From NCBI GenBank assembly GCA_900142905.1, contig FSRV01000001.1, forward strand, positions 4,588,001 through 4,652,000: DNA of 64,000 nucleotides, read 5' to 3'. The position numbers and the translations under genes are program-made. How positions within the stretch are numbered: position 1 is the stretch's first letter; each line of letters begins with the position of its first letter. Below are positions 9,370-16,928 of the stretch, in pieces. This DNA is from Burkholderia sp. GAS332. Lineage in GTDB: Bacteria > Pseudomonadota > Gammaproteobacteria > Burkholderiales > Burkholderiaceae. Below the pieces are notes generated by a model, which saw only the letters and a program-made list of their open reading frames with translations, ran no database searches and was not told the origin of the DNA.

Positions 9370-10529
9370 ACCGGACTCCGTTCGATCAACTGCTTGGCGA
9401 TGATGATGCGTTGCATCTCGTTGGTGCCTTCGCCGATCACCAGCAGCGGCGCATCGCGATACAGCCGCTCGACGTTGTATTCCTTCGAATAACCGTACGC
9501 GCCGTGAATGCGCATGGCCTCGATGCTGTTTTCCAGCGCGGCTTCGGTGGCGAAGTATTTCGCCATACCGGCCTCCATATCGCAGCGCTCGCCGCGGTCG
9601 TACTTCTGCGCGGCGGCGTCGACCAGCAGGCGGCCAGCCTCGACGCGCGTCGCCATTTCACCGAGCTTCAGTTGAATCGCCTGGTGTTCGCAGATCGGTT
9701 TGCCAAAGGTCTTGCGTTGCTGTGAATAGCTGACCGATTCTTCGAGCGCCGCCTGCGCAATGCCGACGCCACGCGCGGCCACATTGATCCGTCCGAGTTC
9801 GAGACCGCCGAGTATCTGCTGCAAGCCCTTGCCTTCCACGCCGCCGATCAATGCGTCGGCGGGGACGTGAAAATCGTTGAATGACAGCTCGCAGGTATCG
9901 ATGCCTTTATAGCCGAGCTTTTCGAGCTGACGGCTGACTTCGAAGCCCGGTCCCTTCTGCACCAGCAGCAAACTCATCCCACGATGACGCGGCTGCGCGG
10001 CTGGGTCCGTCTTCACCAGCAGCGCAAGCGTATTGCCGTGCTTACTATTGGTGATCCAGGTCTTATTGCCATTCACGATGTACTCGTCACCAACACGTTT
10101 CGCGGTGGTGCGAATCGCCTGCAGATCGGTGCCGCAGTCGGGCTCCGTCAGGCCGATACCGCCGCGCCATTCGCCCGTAGCGAACTTCGGCAGATACTTG
10201 CTCTTCTGCTCGGGCGTGCCGTTGCGTTGCACCAGCATCGCGAGAATCAGATGCGAATTGATGATGCCGCTCACCGACATCCACACGCGTGCGATCCGCG
10301 TGATGATCTGCGCGTACGTGCGGGTCGATAGGCCCAAGCCGCCGTATTCGGGATCGATGATGCAACCGAACAGGCCCATCTCCTTCATCTTCTCGACGAT
10401 CTCTGCCGGATAGATGTCGTCGTGATCGAACTTGTGAACGTAGGGCCGCACTTCGGTTTCAAGGAAGCGGTCCAGCGAGTCGAGAATCAGTTGATCGTTG
10501 TCCAGTGTGTCGAGTTCGGTGGCGGTCAT
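9366..10529 (-). CDS. Acyl-CoA dehydrogenase
   Basis: A 387-aa flavoprotein of the acyl-CoA dehydrogenase superfamily. Visible landmarks are GGIGLTEPDCGTD and GNKTWITNS (FAD/substrate loops), the RKTFGKPICEHQAIQ helix and the C-terminal MRIHGAYGYSKEYNVER...IGEGTNEMQR, where the Glu of GEGT is at the usual catalytic-base position. It oxidises an acyl-CoA at the alpha-beta bond and passes electrons to ETF. An acyl-CoA dehydrogenase is also present in the P. aeruginosa itaconate cluster, where its exact substrate is unclear to me; a methylsuccinyl- or glutaryl-like CoA ester is plausible. It overlaps both neighbours by 4 bp (ATGA), so the three genes are tightly coupled. Confidence 0.9.
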   Translation of the reverse strand: MTATELDTLDNDQLILDSLDRFLETEVRPYVHKFDHDDIYPAEIVEKMKEMGLFGCIIDPEYGGLGLSTRTYAQIITRIARVWMSVSGIINSHLILAMLVQRNGTPEQKSKYLPKFATGEWRGGIGLTEPDCGTDLQAIRTTAKRVGDEYIVNGNKTWITNSKHGNTLALLVKTDPAAQPRHRGMSLLLVQKGPGFEVSRQLEKLGYKGIDTCELSFNDFHVPADALIGGVEGKGLQQILGGLELGRINVAARGVGIAQAALEESVSYSQQRKTFGKPICEHQAIQLKLGEMATRVEAGRLLVDAAAQKYDRGERCDMEAGMAKYFATEAALENSIEAMRIHGAYGYSKEYNVERLYRDAPLLVIGEGTNEMQRIIIAKQLIERSPV

Positions 10530-11953
10530 GATGACGTCCTTGAAGATTCGGTGGATCCGGCGAGCGTGTCGGCGAGTGCGCGCGCCGGACGTTCATCGAG
10601 TTGCAATACGGCCTGAGCGATCTGTTCTGCGGTACTGCGAGATACGGTGCGCTGAGCGTTCGCGTAGAACTTGGCGACGATGTCGTCGTTGCTCACGGGT
10701 CGATCGGCGCAACCCCGATTGATCGCCTCGCGATGTGCGACGCGTGTGCCGTCGCTGCGTTCCACGACGACTTCGCCGGTGTAGTGACGTGGGAAGGTGG
10801 TATCCGGATCGATTTCGTAATCGACGCGTGCGGCCAGCGCCAGCACGGCGGGATCGGCGAGCGCGGCCGGTTCGAGTTCGTCGAGCGTGAAGCGGCCTTT
10901 CAGCAAGGCGGTGGCGACGATGTAGGGCACGCTGAATTGCGCGTCGTAGCTGGTCACCGGTCTGCGCTTCGGCTCGAGCGGCTCGCAAACGACCTCGACC
11001 GTTCCACGCGGCACCTTGGCCACCACGCGCTTTATCGAGTCAAGGGCGTCCGCAGAAAAACGATGCTCGCGATGCAACGCAATCGCCGCATCGGCCACCG
11101 CGTGCGTGAAGTGGCAAGCGGGCAGTGGCTTGATCGCGACTTCGTCGATCTGCCAGGTGCTGCCGAGTCCTTCGATCGCAAGCTGCTGATCGGCGGCGTC
11201 AAGGCGCTTGCCCAAGTGGCTGGCGTACAGACCGAAGCGTCCTTCATAGGCCGAGCGCGGACCGGTGAAACCGTGCTTGGCGAGCGTCGCAGCGGTGATG
11301 CCGGACGCGGCAGCGAAACCAGGATGAGCGCGCTTGGTCCACGCGCCGTCTTCGAGGAATTCGAGGCTGCCTGCCGCCATCGATAGAACGATGCCTTGTG
11401 CGTGAGCAACCTGAAGCTCATCCAGATGCAGCAAACGCGCCGCCGCGACCGCGCAGCCGAACGCGCCGACTAGACCCGTCGGATGAAAACCGGCCTGATG
11501 GAAGCCGCCTTTCGCGGCGGATGCCACGCGCGTCGACACTTCCATAGCTACGATATAGGCGGCGAGCAGATCCACGCCGCTCATGTCGTCGCGATCGGCA
11601 AGCGCCAGGACGCAGGGCAATGCGCTGGTCGTCGAATGGATAACGCCGCGCGAATGCGTGTCGTCAAAATCGAGGCCGTGAATCAGCACGCCGTTCATCA
11701 CCGCGGCATCGCGCAGGGCGAGACGCCTGCCAAAACCGATCACCGGCGAGGTGCCGCTGCCGAGTTCGGAGAATGCCGCAAGCGATACATCGGCGTATGT
11801 ATAACCGCGCGACGCCAGCGCAATGCCGACGGCATCGAGAATCAGATGCTTGGCGCGCGTCTGCACGGCACGCGGAACATCGCGCAATTGCAGACTCAGA
11901 CCGAAACGTGCGTACTGATCGGAGAGCGTGGCGGCGGGAATCAGTGGAGTCAT
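10526..11953 (-). CDS. MmgE/PrpD family protein (2-methylcitrate dehydratase / cis-aconitate decarboxylase family)
   Basis: A 475-aa MmgE/PrpD superfamily protein, recognised by AKHLILDAVGIALASRGY, NGVLIHGLDFDDTHSRGVIHSTTSALPC and the HPTGLVGAFGCAVAAARLL region. The superfamily includes 2-methylcitrate dehydratase PrpD and the itaconate-forming cis-aconitate decarboxylase (animal IRG1, fungal CadA). A homologue is part of the P. aeruginosa itaconate gene cluster. It could hydrate or dehydrate a C5-C6 di/tricarboxylic acid, or interconvert itaconate-related acids; the sequence alone does not decide. It is 6 bp downstream of the transporter gene and overlaps the dehydrogenase by 4 bp. Confidence 0.85.
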   Translation of the reverse strand: MTPLIPAATLSDQYARFGLSLQLRDVPRAVQTRAKHLILDAVGIALASRGYTYADVSLAAFSELGSGTSPVIGFGRRLALRDAAVMNGVLIHGLDFDDTHSRGVIHSTTSALPCVLALADRDDMSGVDLLAAYIVAMEVSTRVASAAKGGFHQAGFHPTGLVGAFGCAVAAARLLHLDELQVAHAQGIVLSMAAGSLEFLEDGAWTKRAHPGFAAASGITAATLAKHGFTGPRSAYEGRFGLYASHLGKRLDAADQQLAIEGLGSTWQIDEVAIKPLPACHFTHAVADAAIALHREHRFSADALDSIKRVVAKVPRGTVEVVCEPLEPKRRPVTSYDAQFSVPYIVATALLKGRFTLDELEPAALADPAVLALAARVDYEIDPDTTFPRHYTGEVVVERSDGTRVAHREAINRGCADRPVSNDDIVAKFYANAQRTVSRSTAEQIAQAVLQLDERPARALADTLAGSTESSRTSS

Positions 11954-11959
11954 GAGGAT

Positions 11960-13345
11960 TTATCCTTGCTGGGTAGCGGGCATCGGATCCGCGCTGGTAT
12001 CGAGGCTCGGCGAGATCTGCTCGAGCGAATGCTGATTGGTCTCGACACGCAGCAACAGAATGCCGACCACCAACAACGCCAGCACGCCGCTGACCATCGC
12101 CAGCACGCCGGCCACGCCAAACGAGTTGTAGAGCAGCACCGCAAAATACGGCGTCGTCATTGAGGCAGCGCGTCCGCATACGCCGGCCGTGCCGGTACCG
12201 CGCAAGCGCAACTCGGTCGGAAACAGTTCGGGGATGTAGGCAAAGAGGCCGAGCGTCGCGACCGTGTAGATGCAGGTGATCAAGATAAAACCGACCAGAC
12301 TGATCGCCCACCCCGCGTGCATGTTCGGATAGACGAAACCGACCGCGATGGTCGCGATCGCGAAGACCACGAGACCACGCGCACGGCCGAGGCGGTCCGC
12401 GCACAGAAAGCCGATCACCGCGCCGCCCGGCGCGCCGAACGCCATCAACGTCGTGAAGCCGAGCGACTGCACGATGGTCAGCCCTTCCTTCACGAAGAAG
12501 GTCGGCAGCCAGGCAACAAAGCCGTACACCGAAATATTCACCGCGACTGCAGTCAATGCGGCGACCAGCGTGCGGCCGAGCATCGCGTGTGAGAACAGGG
12601 CGGAGAACGGCGCTTTCGGCACTTCAAGACTTTCGGTGCGTTTGACTGGTGGCAAAGGCCCCTTTTGACGCTGCACCTGCTGCTCGATCGCTGAGACCGT
12701 CGCCTCGGCTTCTTCGGCGCGGCCCACTGATTCGAGCCAGCGCGGCGATTCAGGCATACGATGCCGCAGCACCCACACGATGATCGCGCCGATGCCCGCA
12801 ATCGCGAACATATAGCGCCAGCCGAGATGCGGGATCACGACGTAACCCACTGCGGTCGACACCAGCAAACCGGAGTTGATGATGAACGCCAGCAAGGCGG
12901 TCCACCGGCCGCGTGAAGCAGGCGGAATGAATTCGCACAGGGTGCCGGCTGCAACCACCAACTCAGCGCCAAGGCCGATGCCCATGATCAAGCGCAAGGC
13001 GATTAGCCAGCTCATGCTTGGGACAAAACACGCGGCGATCGACGCGATGCCGAAAATCAGCAGGTTGGTCTGATATGACGAGCGGCGCCCGAAGCGGTCA
13101 CCCAGATAGCCGGCGAAACCCGCGCCGATCAGCATGCCGAGAAAGGTCACCGAGATGAACAGCGCGTTCAGCCTCAGATCGGAGAAGCCCGACTTCACCA
13201 TGGCGCCCAGCGCGCCGGCGGCGAGATAGATGTCGAACGCGTCGAGAAAGGCCCCGGCGCTGATGAGCCCTAGAACCTTCCAGTGGAAGGACGCGATAGG
13301 CAGGCGATCTAGTCGCGCGCCCGAATTGACGATACCGATAGCCAC
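11960..13345 (-). CDS. MFS transporter (sugar/acid:H+ symporter type)
   Basis: A 12-helix major facilitator of 461 aa. The loop 2-3 signature is GYLGDRFGRRSSYQ, the helix 4 region reads RLIMGIGLGAELVVAAGTLCEFIP, and PESPRWLES follows helix 6, as in the sugar-porter/aromatic-acid symporter branch. It probably imports the organic acid that the operon degrades. I chose GTG at 13345 because AAGGAG lies 6 nt upstream; a start at the ATG at 13366 would put this Shine-Dalgarno inside the coding region. Substrate is inferred from the operon: a dicarboxylate such as itaconate or a relative. Confidence 0.85.
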   Translation of the reverse strand: MAIGIVNSGARLDRLPIASFHWKVLGLISAGAFLDAFDIYLAAGALGAMVKSGFSDLRLNALFISVTFLGMLIGAGFAGYLGDRFGRRSSYQTNLLIFGIASIAACFVPSMSWLIALRLIMGIGLGAELVVAAGTLCEFIPPASRGRWTALLAFIINSGLLVSTAVGYVVIPHLGWRYMFAIAGIGAIIVWVLRHRMPESPRWLESVGRAEEAEATVSAIEQQVQRQKGPLPPVKRTESLEVPKAPFSALFSHAMLGRTLVAALTAVAVNISVYGFVAWLPTFFVKEGLTIVQSLGFTTLMAFGAPGGAVIGFLCADRLGRARGLVVFAIATIAVGFVYPNMHAGWAISLVGFILITCIYTVATLGLFAYIPELFPTELRLRGTGTAGVCGRAASMTTPYFAVLLYNSFGVAGVLAMVSGVLALLVVGILLLRVETNQHSLEQISPSLDTSADPMPATQQG

Positions 13346-13532
13346 CTTTGTCTCCTTGGTGTGCATGCCGCTCTGCTTACGCTTGCCGCATTGCGGCGCG
13401 TTGTTCTTGCGCCGCCGGGATTCGCGCGCCGCCTGCTCTTGCCGACAGGTTGGCGCCGTGTGCTGCTGTTTGTTTTGTCTGGCTGCGTGAGTCGTGGGCG
13501 CGGTGTCCCAACGACCGAGCCGTGCAGACGTG

Positions 13533-14033
13533 TCAGTCGCCTACGCCGTTTCCACGCTTCGGCACCAGTGCGCTGCGCACGAAGTCCATGATCGGCGTGC
13601 CGTCCTGTTTGAACGCGCGAGTCTGCACGGTGACGATGCCCTGCCCCGGACGGGATTTCGATTCGCGCTTTTCGAGTACTTCGGATTCCGCGTAGATCGT
13701 GTCGCCGCAAAACACCGGAGCGGTGAGGCGGATCTCTTTCCAGCCGAGGTTGGCGATCGCCTTGCCGCTGACGTCGTTCACCGACAGCCCCAGCACCACG
13801 GCGACCGTTAGGCCGCTATTGACGAGCAGGCGGCCGAATTCGCTTTTGGCCGCGTAGGCGACGTCGCAATGCATCGGATGGAAGTTCATCGTCAGCAGCG
13901 AGAAGTGGATGTTGTCGGCTTCGGTGATGGTGCGCCCTGGCCGGTGTTCGTAGATATCGCCTACGTGGAAATCTTCGAGGTAGCGGCCATAGCTGGCGCG
14001 GATGCGGGTTGTTACTGCAACGTCGGACTCCAT
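13533..14033 (-). CDS. MaoC-family hydratase, probable itaconyl-CoA hydratase
   Basis: A 166-aa single-hotdog MaoC protein. The hydratase motif is ITEADNIHFSLLTMNFHPMHCD, with Asp and His in the D-x(4)-H spacing of R-specific enoyl-CoA hydratases. This is the first gene of the operon, so a role early in the pathway fits: hydration of itaconyl-CoA to citramalyl-CoA, as Ich does in P. aeruginosa. Mesaconyl-CoA or another branched enoyl-CoA is an alternative. The start at 14033 is set by AGGAGA 5 nt upstream; the upstream in-frame ATG lacks a ribosome site. The next gene is 187 bp away, a gap in which I see no clear feature. Confidence 0.85.
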   Translation of the reverse strand: MESDVAVTTRIRASYGRYLEDFHVGDIYEHRPGRTITEADNIHFSLLTMNFHPMHCDVAYAAKSEFGRLLVNSGLTVAVVLGLSVNDVSGKAIANLGWKEIRLTAPVFCGDTIYAESEVLEKRESKSRPGQGIVTVQTRAFKQDGTPIMDFVRSALVPKRGNGVGD

Positions 14034-14071
14034 TTCCGTCTCCTGTTTTGGGTGACTTGTACGCATTTGTT

Positions 14072-14089
14072 ACTTTGTCCGTACAAAGT
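14072..14089. promoter_or_regulatory. Palindromic candidate operator upstream of the catabolic operon
   Basis: ACTTTGTCCGTACAAAGT is an 18-bp palindrome with a single mismatched pair, centred about 47 bp upstream of the maoC-type start. A related TTGTAC half lies at 14057-14062. Symmetric sites with TTGT/ACAA halves are typical for HutC/FadR-like GntR regulators, and a GntR gene is in the operon. Binding is inferred. Confidence 0.5.
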
Positions 14090-14319
14090 ATGGATTCAGT
14101 ATTGGCGGCAAATAAGTGAAAGTCAAGGCGGGTTTGTGGGGGCAGTCCGCCGATCAGCGAAAACGGACCGCGGAGGCACGCCGGACCATGCTGGAAGGTT
14201 TACCCTCGGTGGCAGTAAAACGCTGTCCGGCAGCGTACCGAGAGGCTAAATATCGAAGGGGGCGCCGCGCGAGCGACACGCCCTCGCGCCGCCAACCAGG
14301 CAGGCGACTCACCCGTGGC

Positions 14320-14391
14320 ATCGAGTAGGGGACGGGGTTGCCCCCGTCGCCCTCTCACACCACCGCACATGCGGTTCCGCATACGGCGGTT
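14320..14391 (-). ncRNA. Group II intron domains V and VI
   Basis: Domain V is a near-perfect hairpin at 14391-14359 (ACCGCC paired with GGTGGT at the base, GCG/CGC at the tip around GAAC). It starts three bases after the maturase stop codon. Domain VI follows as GACGGGG pairing with CCCCGTC and ends with CCTACTCGAT, in which the unpaired A is the probable branch point. These fold by eye; no covariance model was run. Confidence 0.82.
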
Positions 14392-14393
14392 CA

Positions 14394-15785
14394 TCAAACA
14401 CACTGGAAGCGCCGCTGGGTGTCCAGCAGCGAAACCAACCCTGAGGCATCAAAGAAGCTCTTGGGGTAGGCCGCGTTCATGTGGCTCGCACCGGCGTTCC
14501 ACCAAGGACCTCGGCCATTGCTGGCCGATTTCCACGCCCGCGTCGAGTCCAGCCCGCGAGCCTGTAGCTTCCTGTTCCGGGTAGCCGGGCGCTTCCATTG
14601 CCGCCATAGCAGGCAGCGCAGTTTGCGTCGTATCCACCCGTCCAAATCCTGCAACACCCCTTTGACCTCCGTTAGCCGGAAGTACGAGGTCCAGCCGCGT
14701 AGCACCGGATTCAGCGCTGCAATCGTGTCGCCGAGCTTGCGCGAGGCGTTCCCAGCCACGATTTCACGCACCCGGTCTTTGAGTCGCTTCAGACTGCTTT
14801 CCGCGACCTTCAGACGAGCCTGTTTGTGCCACGTAAAGCTGTAACCCAGAAACTTCCGGGTCCAAGGTCGGGCAACGGCGCTTTTCTCTCGATTTACCCG
14901 AAGCTTGAGCTTCTTTTCCAGGTAACCGGTGATCGCGTCCATCGCGCGGTGCCCTGCCGTTTCGCTTTTAACGTAGATGTTGCAGTCGTCGGCGTAGCGG
15001 CAGAACCGGTGTCCCCGGCGCTCCAGTTCGCGATCCAGGTCTGTCAGCAGGATATTCGACAGCAATGGTGACAGCGGTCCGCCCTGCGGCGTACCTTCCG
15101 TCCTCACGCTGACGACACCCTCTGACATCATGCCCGCTTCCAGGTAGCGCCGAATCAGCTTCAGAACCCGCTCATCCTTGACCCGCCGAGCTACCCGCGA
15201 CATCAGAATGTCGTGGTTCACCCGGTCAAAGAATTTCTCCAGGTCGAGGTCAACCACCCATCGGCGGCCTTCCTTCAGATAGCTTTGCGCTCGTTGTACC
15301 GCTTGCCAGGCGTTGCGGCCCGGGCGGAACCCGTAGCTGTGCCCGGAGAATTCAGGTTCGAATTCCGGTTGCAGAACTTGCAGCAGCGCCTGCTGAATCA
15401 GGCGATCCAGTACCGTCGGTATCCCCAGTGTCCGCACCCCACCATTTGGCTTCGGTATTTCCACCTTGCGGATCGCCGCCGGGACATAGTCGCCGGCCAG
15501 CAGTGCTGCCTTGACGCTCGGCCAGCGCTGTTGCAGCCATGCCTTGAACTCAGCGACCGTGAGTCCGTCGACTCCTGGTGCCCCCTTGTTCTGCATGACC
15601 CGCTCATACGCTTGCCATAAGTTGGCTCGTTCAACCACGGCATCCATCTGCCGCGGCCCTTCCGCTTTCGTTTGCTCATCCGCCGCCGTGCCGGGCTCGG
15701 CACCCGGCGCGGTCCTCAGCGAATTCCGTTCGCCTCCTCCCCCGTTGGGCGCAGTTGCCTGCCTTGTTGCGTCGTCGCTCAGCAT
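14394..15785 (-). CDS. ltrA: Group II intron reverse transcriptase/maturase
   Basis: A 463-aa intron-encoded protein. Reverse transcriptase blocks are complete: GVRTLGIPTVLDRLIQQAL (block 2), the block 3 VVDLDLEKFFDRVNHDIL with the first catalytic Asp, TPQGGPLSPLL (231-242), and YADD at 264-267 with the catalytic Asp pair. A maturase X domain (GIIM) follows at about 320-430. No HNH endonuclease domain is present, which agrees with class C introns that prime on nascent DNA at the replication fork. The protein helps the intron RNA splice and copies it into new sites. No frameshift or stop interrupts it. Confidence 0.95.
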   Translation of the reverse strand: MLSDDATRQATAPNGGGGERNSLRTAPGAEPGTAADEQTKAEGPRQMDAVVERANLWQAYERVMQNKGAPGVDGLTVAEFKAWLQQRWPSVKAALLAGDYVPAAIRKVEIPKPNGGVRTLGIPTVLDRLIQQALLQVLQPEFEPEFSGHSYGFRPGRNAWQAVQRAQSYLKEGRRWVVDLDLEKFFDRVNHDILMSRVARRVKDERVLKLIRRYLEAGMMSEGVVSVRTEGTPQGGPLSPLLSNILLTDLDRELERRGHRFCRYADDCNIYVKSETAGHRAMDAITGYLEKKLKLRVNREKSAVARPWTRKFLGYSFTWHKQARLKVAESSLKRLKDRVREIVAGNASRKLGDTIAALNPVLRGWTSYFRLTEVKGVLQDLDGWIRRKLRCLLWRQWKRPATRNRKLQARGLDSTRAWKSASNGRGPWWNAGASHMNAAYPKSFFDASGLVSLLDTQRRFQCV

Positions 15786-16221
15786 CGAGGTCGGATGTCC
15801 TAATCGCGTTGTTCAATGTTCAGGCCTTCAGTCGAGGTTCTCATTGGCTCACCGCCTTGCCCCCAACCTAATATGCCCTCTGCTGACTTCTGCAGGCGCA
15901 TCCCGACACCTCTCGATGCCGGTAGCACAAGGCACGCATGCAGATCTCCCCGGGTATGACGCACCCACCTTCACGCTTATGCCTGTCGGATATACGTCGT
16001 AGCGTTCCGTGCAAGTACTGGGCTTCAGTGATATGGGACACCTCACCCCGCTACGCCGCCTCATATCCGCTTCCTGTTCGTCAGGCCAGCGCTTTGCCTT
16101 CGGCTTCCTTCAGATTCGCGGTCGCCCGCGACACCCTTGCCGTTCGGCTAACACTTCCCCTTGCCGGGCGTGTAGAGGACTTTCACCTCTGAGTGAGTGC
16201 GCCCTGCCGGGCGCACCCAAT

Positions 16222-16252
16222 AAAAAAACCCCGCTAGAAAGCGGGGTTTTTT
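16222..16252 (-). terminator. Intrinsic terminator hairpin at the intron insertion site
   Basis: CCCCGC (16229-16234) pairs with GCGGGG (16241-16246) around a 6-nt loop, flanked by A7 and T6, so it can act on either strand. On the minus strand it is followed by ATTGG and then the intron. It may end transcription of the recombinase genes upstream on that strand. Confidence 0.8.
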
Positions 16253-16263
16253 GCATTCACACG

Positions 16264-16281
16264 TCTGACGCCAGCGTCAGA
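16264..16281. repeat. Perfect 8-bp inverted repeat near the left end of the recombinase element
   Basis: TCTGACGC, a 2-nt spacer and GCGTCAGA form a perfect palindrome. A second, wider inverted pair, GTTCTG (16285-16290) and CAGAAC (16323-16328), brackets the 13-bp terminal-type repeat. These could be recombinase binding arms or a hairpin. I see no copy at the other end. Confidence 0.5.
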
Positions 16282-16301
16282 ACGGTTCTGTCCCGTAATT
16301 G

Positions 16302-16314
16302 CGTAAACATTGCC
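16302..16314 (+). repeat. Left 13-bp inverted repeat of the recombinase-trio element
   Basis: CGTAAACATTGCC occurs here and in inverted orientation at 21771-21783, just outside the first recombinase gene. The two copies enclose all four genes of the element. Flanking bases diverge. Terminal or subterminal recombinase recognition is the natural reading, though the true ends are not fixed by this alone. Confidence 0.6.
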
Positions 16315-16502
16315 ACGCGACGCAGAACAGGCCGACCGTCGCGACGTTGGGCAGTCTGGATTCGTAAAGATTGGCACTGGACGTGCCCGTGCCTGCTGCG
16401 CAATCGGTCGATGCGCCTGGAGCGCGAGTCACGATTCAGTGTAAAGCGTGTGCCCAACAGCCAATTCGGTGAATCCTCGCGCAATCGACCCTGCTTTCGC
16501 CT

Positions 16503-16928
16503 CTACGTACCTTTCCGGTTGAGGTCATCCAGCGGACGATCCAATTCCTCGATACTCATGCCTTTTCGGGAACAATGGTACGCAATGCGCTGCCAACGCT
16601 GCAGCCACTGCTGCTCCAATGTTTCATAACGTCTAATCTGCATACGCAGACTCTCGACGGTCTGATCAAGATACGTGAGCTCGTCACCACGGGAGCGCGA
16701 CCGGGAACGTCGATCCGGAGCCGCGAGTGCACGCTTCGCTTGCTGGTAGGCGCGCAAGATGTCAGGGTGGCGACTGAGTGCCTGCCGTGTGAACCCGGAG
16801 AACGCTTCGATCCGCTCCCATGTGAGCTTTATGCCGAGTTCACCGTCCCGCCAGCGATCAAGTTCAGCGACGATCCCCGCAGCCTTGCGCTCGCTGATCT
16901 TCGAGTTAGCCCGGATCGCTTTCGGCAT
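16503..16928 (-). CDS. Small TnpC-like accessory protein of the recombinase element
   Basis: A 141-aa basic, helical protein. It has an N-terminal segment ([16 protein letters not shown]...[25 protein letters not shown]) that reads like a helix-turn-helix, then an Arg/Ser-rich linker and a coiled-coil-like helix (about 80-125). Its start overlaps the 3' end of the third recombinase by 23 bp and has a GGGG Shine-Dalgarno, so it is co-translated with it. By size, position and order it resembles TnpC of Tn554, a small accessory protein encoded after two tyrosine recombinases. No recognisable catalytic motif is present. The TnpC comparison is by layout, not by alignment. Confidence 0.65.
   Translation of the reverse strand: MPKAIRANSKISERKAAGIVAELDRWRDGELGIKLTWERIEAFSGFTRQALSRHPDILRAYQQAKRALAAPDRRSRSRSRGDELTYLDQTVESLRMQIRRYETLEQQWLQRWQRIAYHCSRKGMSIEELDRPLDDLNRKGT

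Larger units (their letters stand above)
14320..16216 (-). mobile_element. Group II intron (probable class C), about 1.9 kb
   Basis: On the minus strand the element starts with GTGCG at 16216 and ends with CTACTCGAT at 14320, the standard ends of a bacterial group II intron. A conserved GGTGAAAGTCC-like segment lies about 30 nt inside the 5' end. The maturase gene occupies domain IV, and domains V and VI follow it directly. The 431 nt before the maturase must hold domains I-III and the start of IV. The 5' end lies 5 nt after the T-tract of a terminator hairpin (16222-16252), the insertion habit known for class C introns. All parts look intact, so it may be mobile. The exact 5' boundary could be one base off. 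Confidence 0.88.

Noticed and set aside
16257..16484. 75-codon frame at the left edge of the recombinase element
   Set aside because: No ribosome site, no homology I recognise, and it covers the inverted-repeat region; more likely non-coding end sequence.
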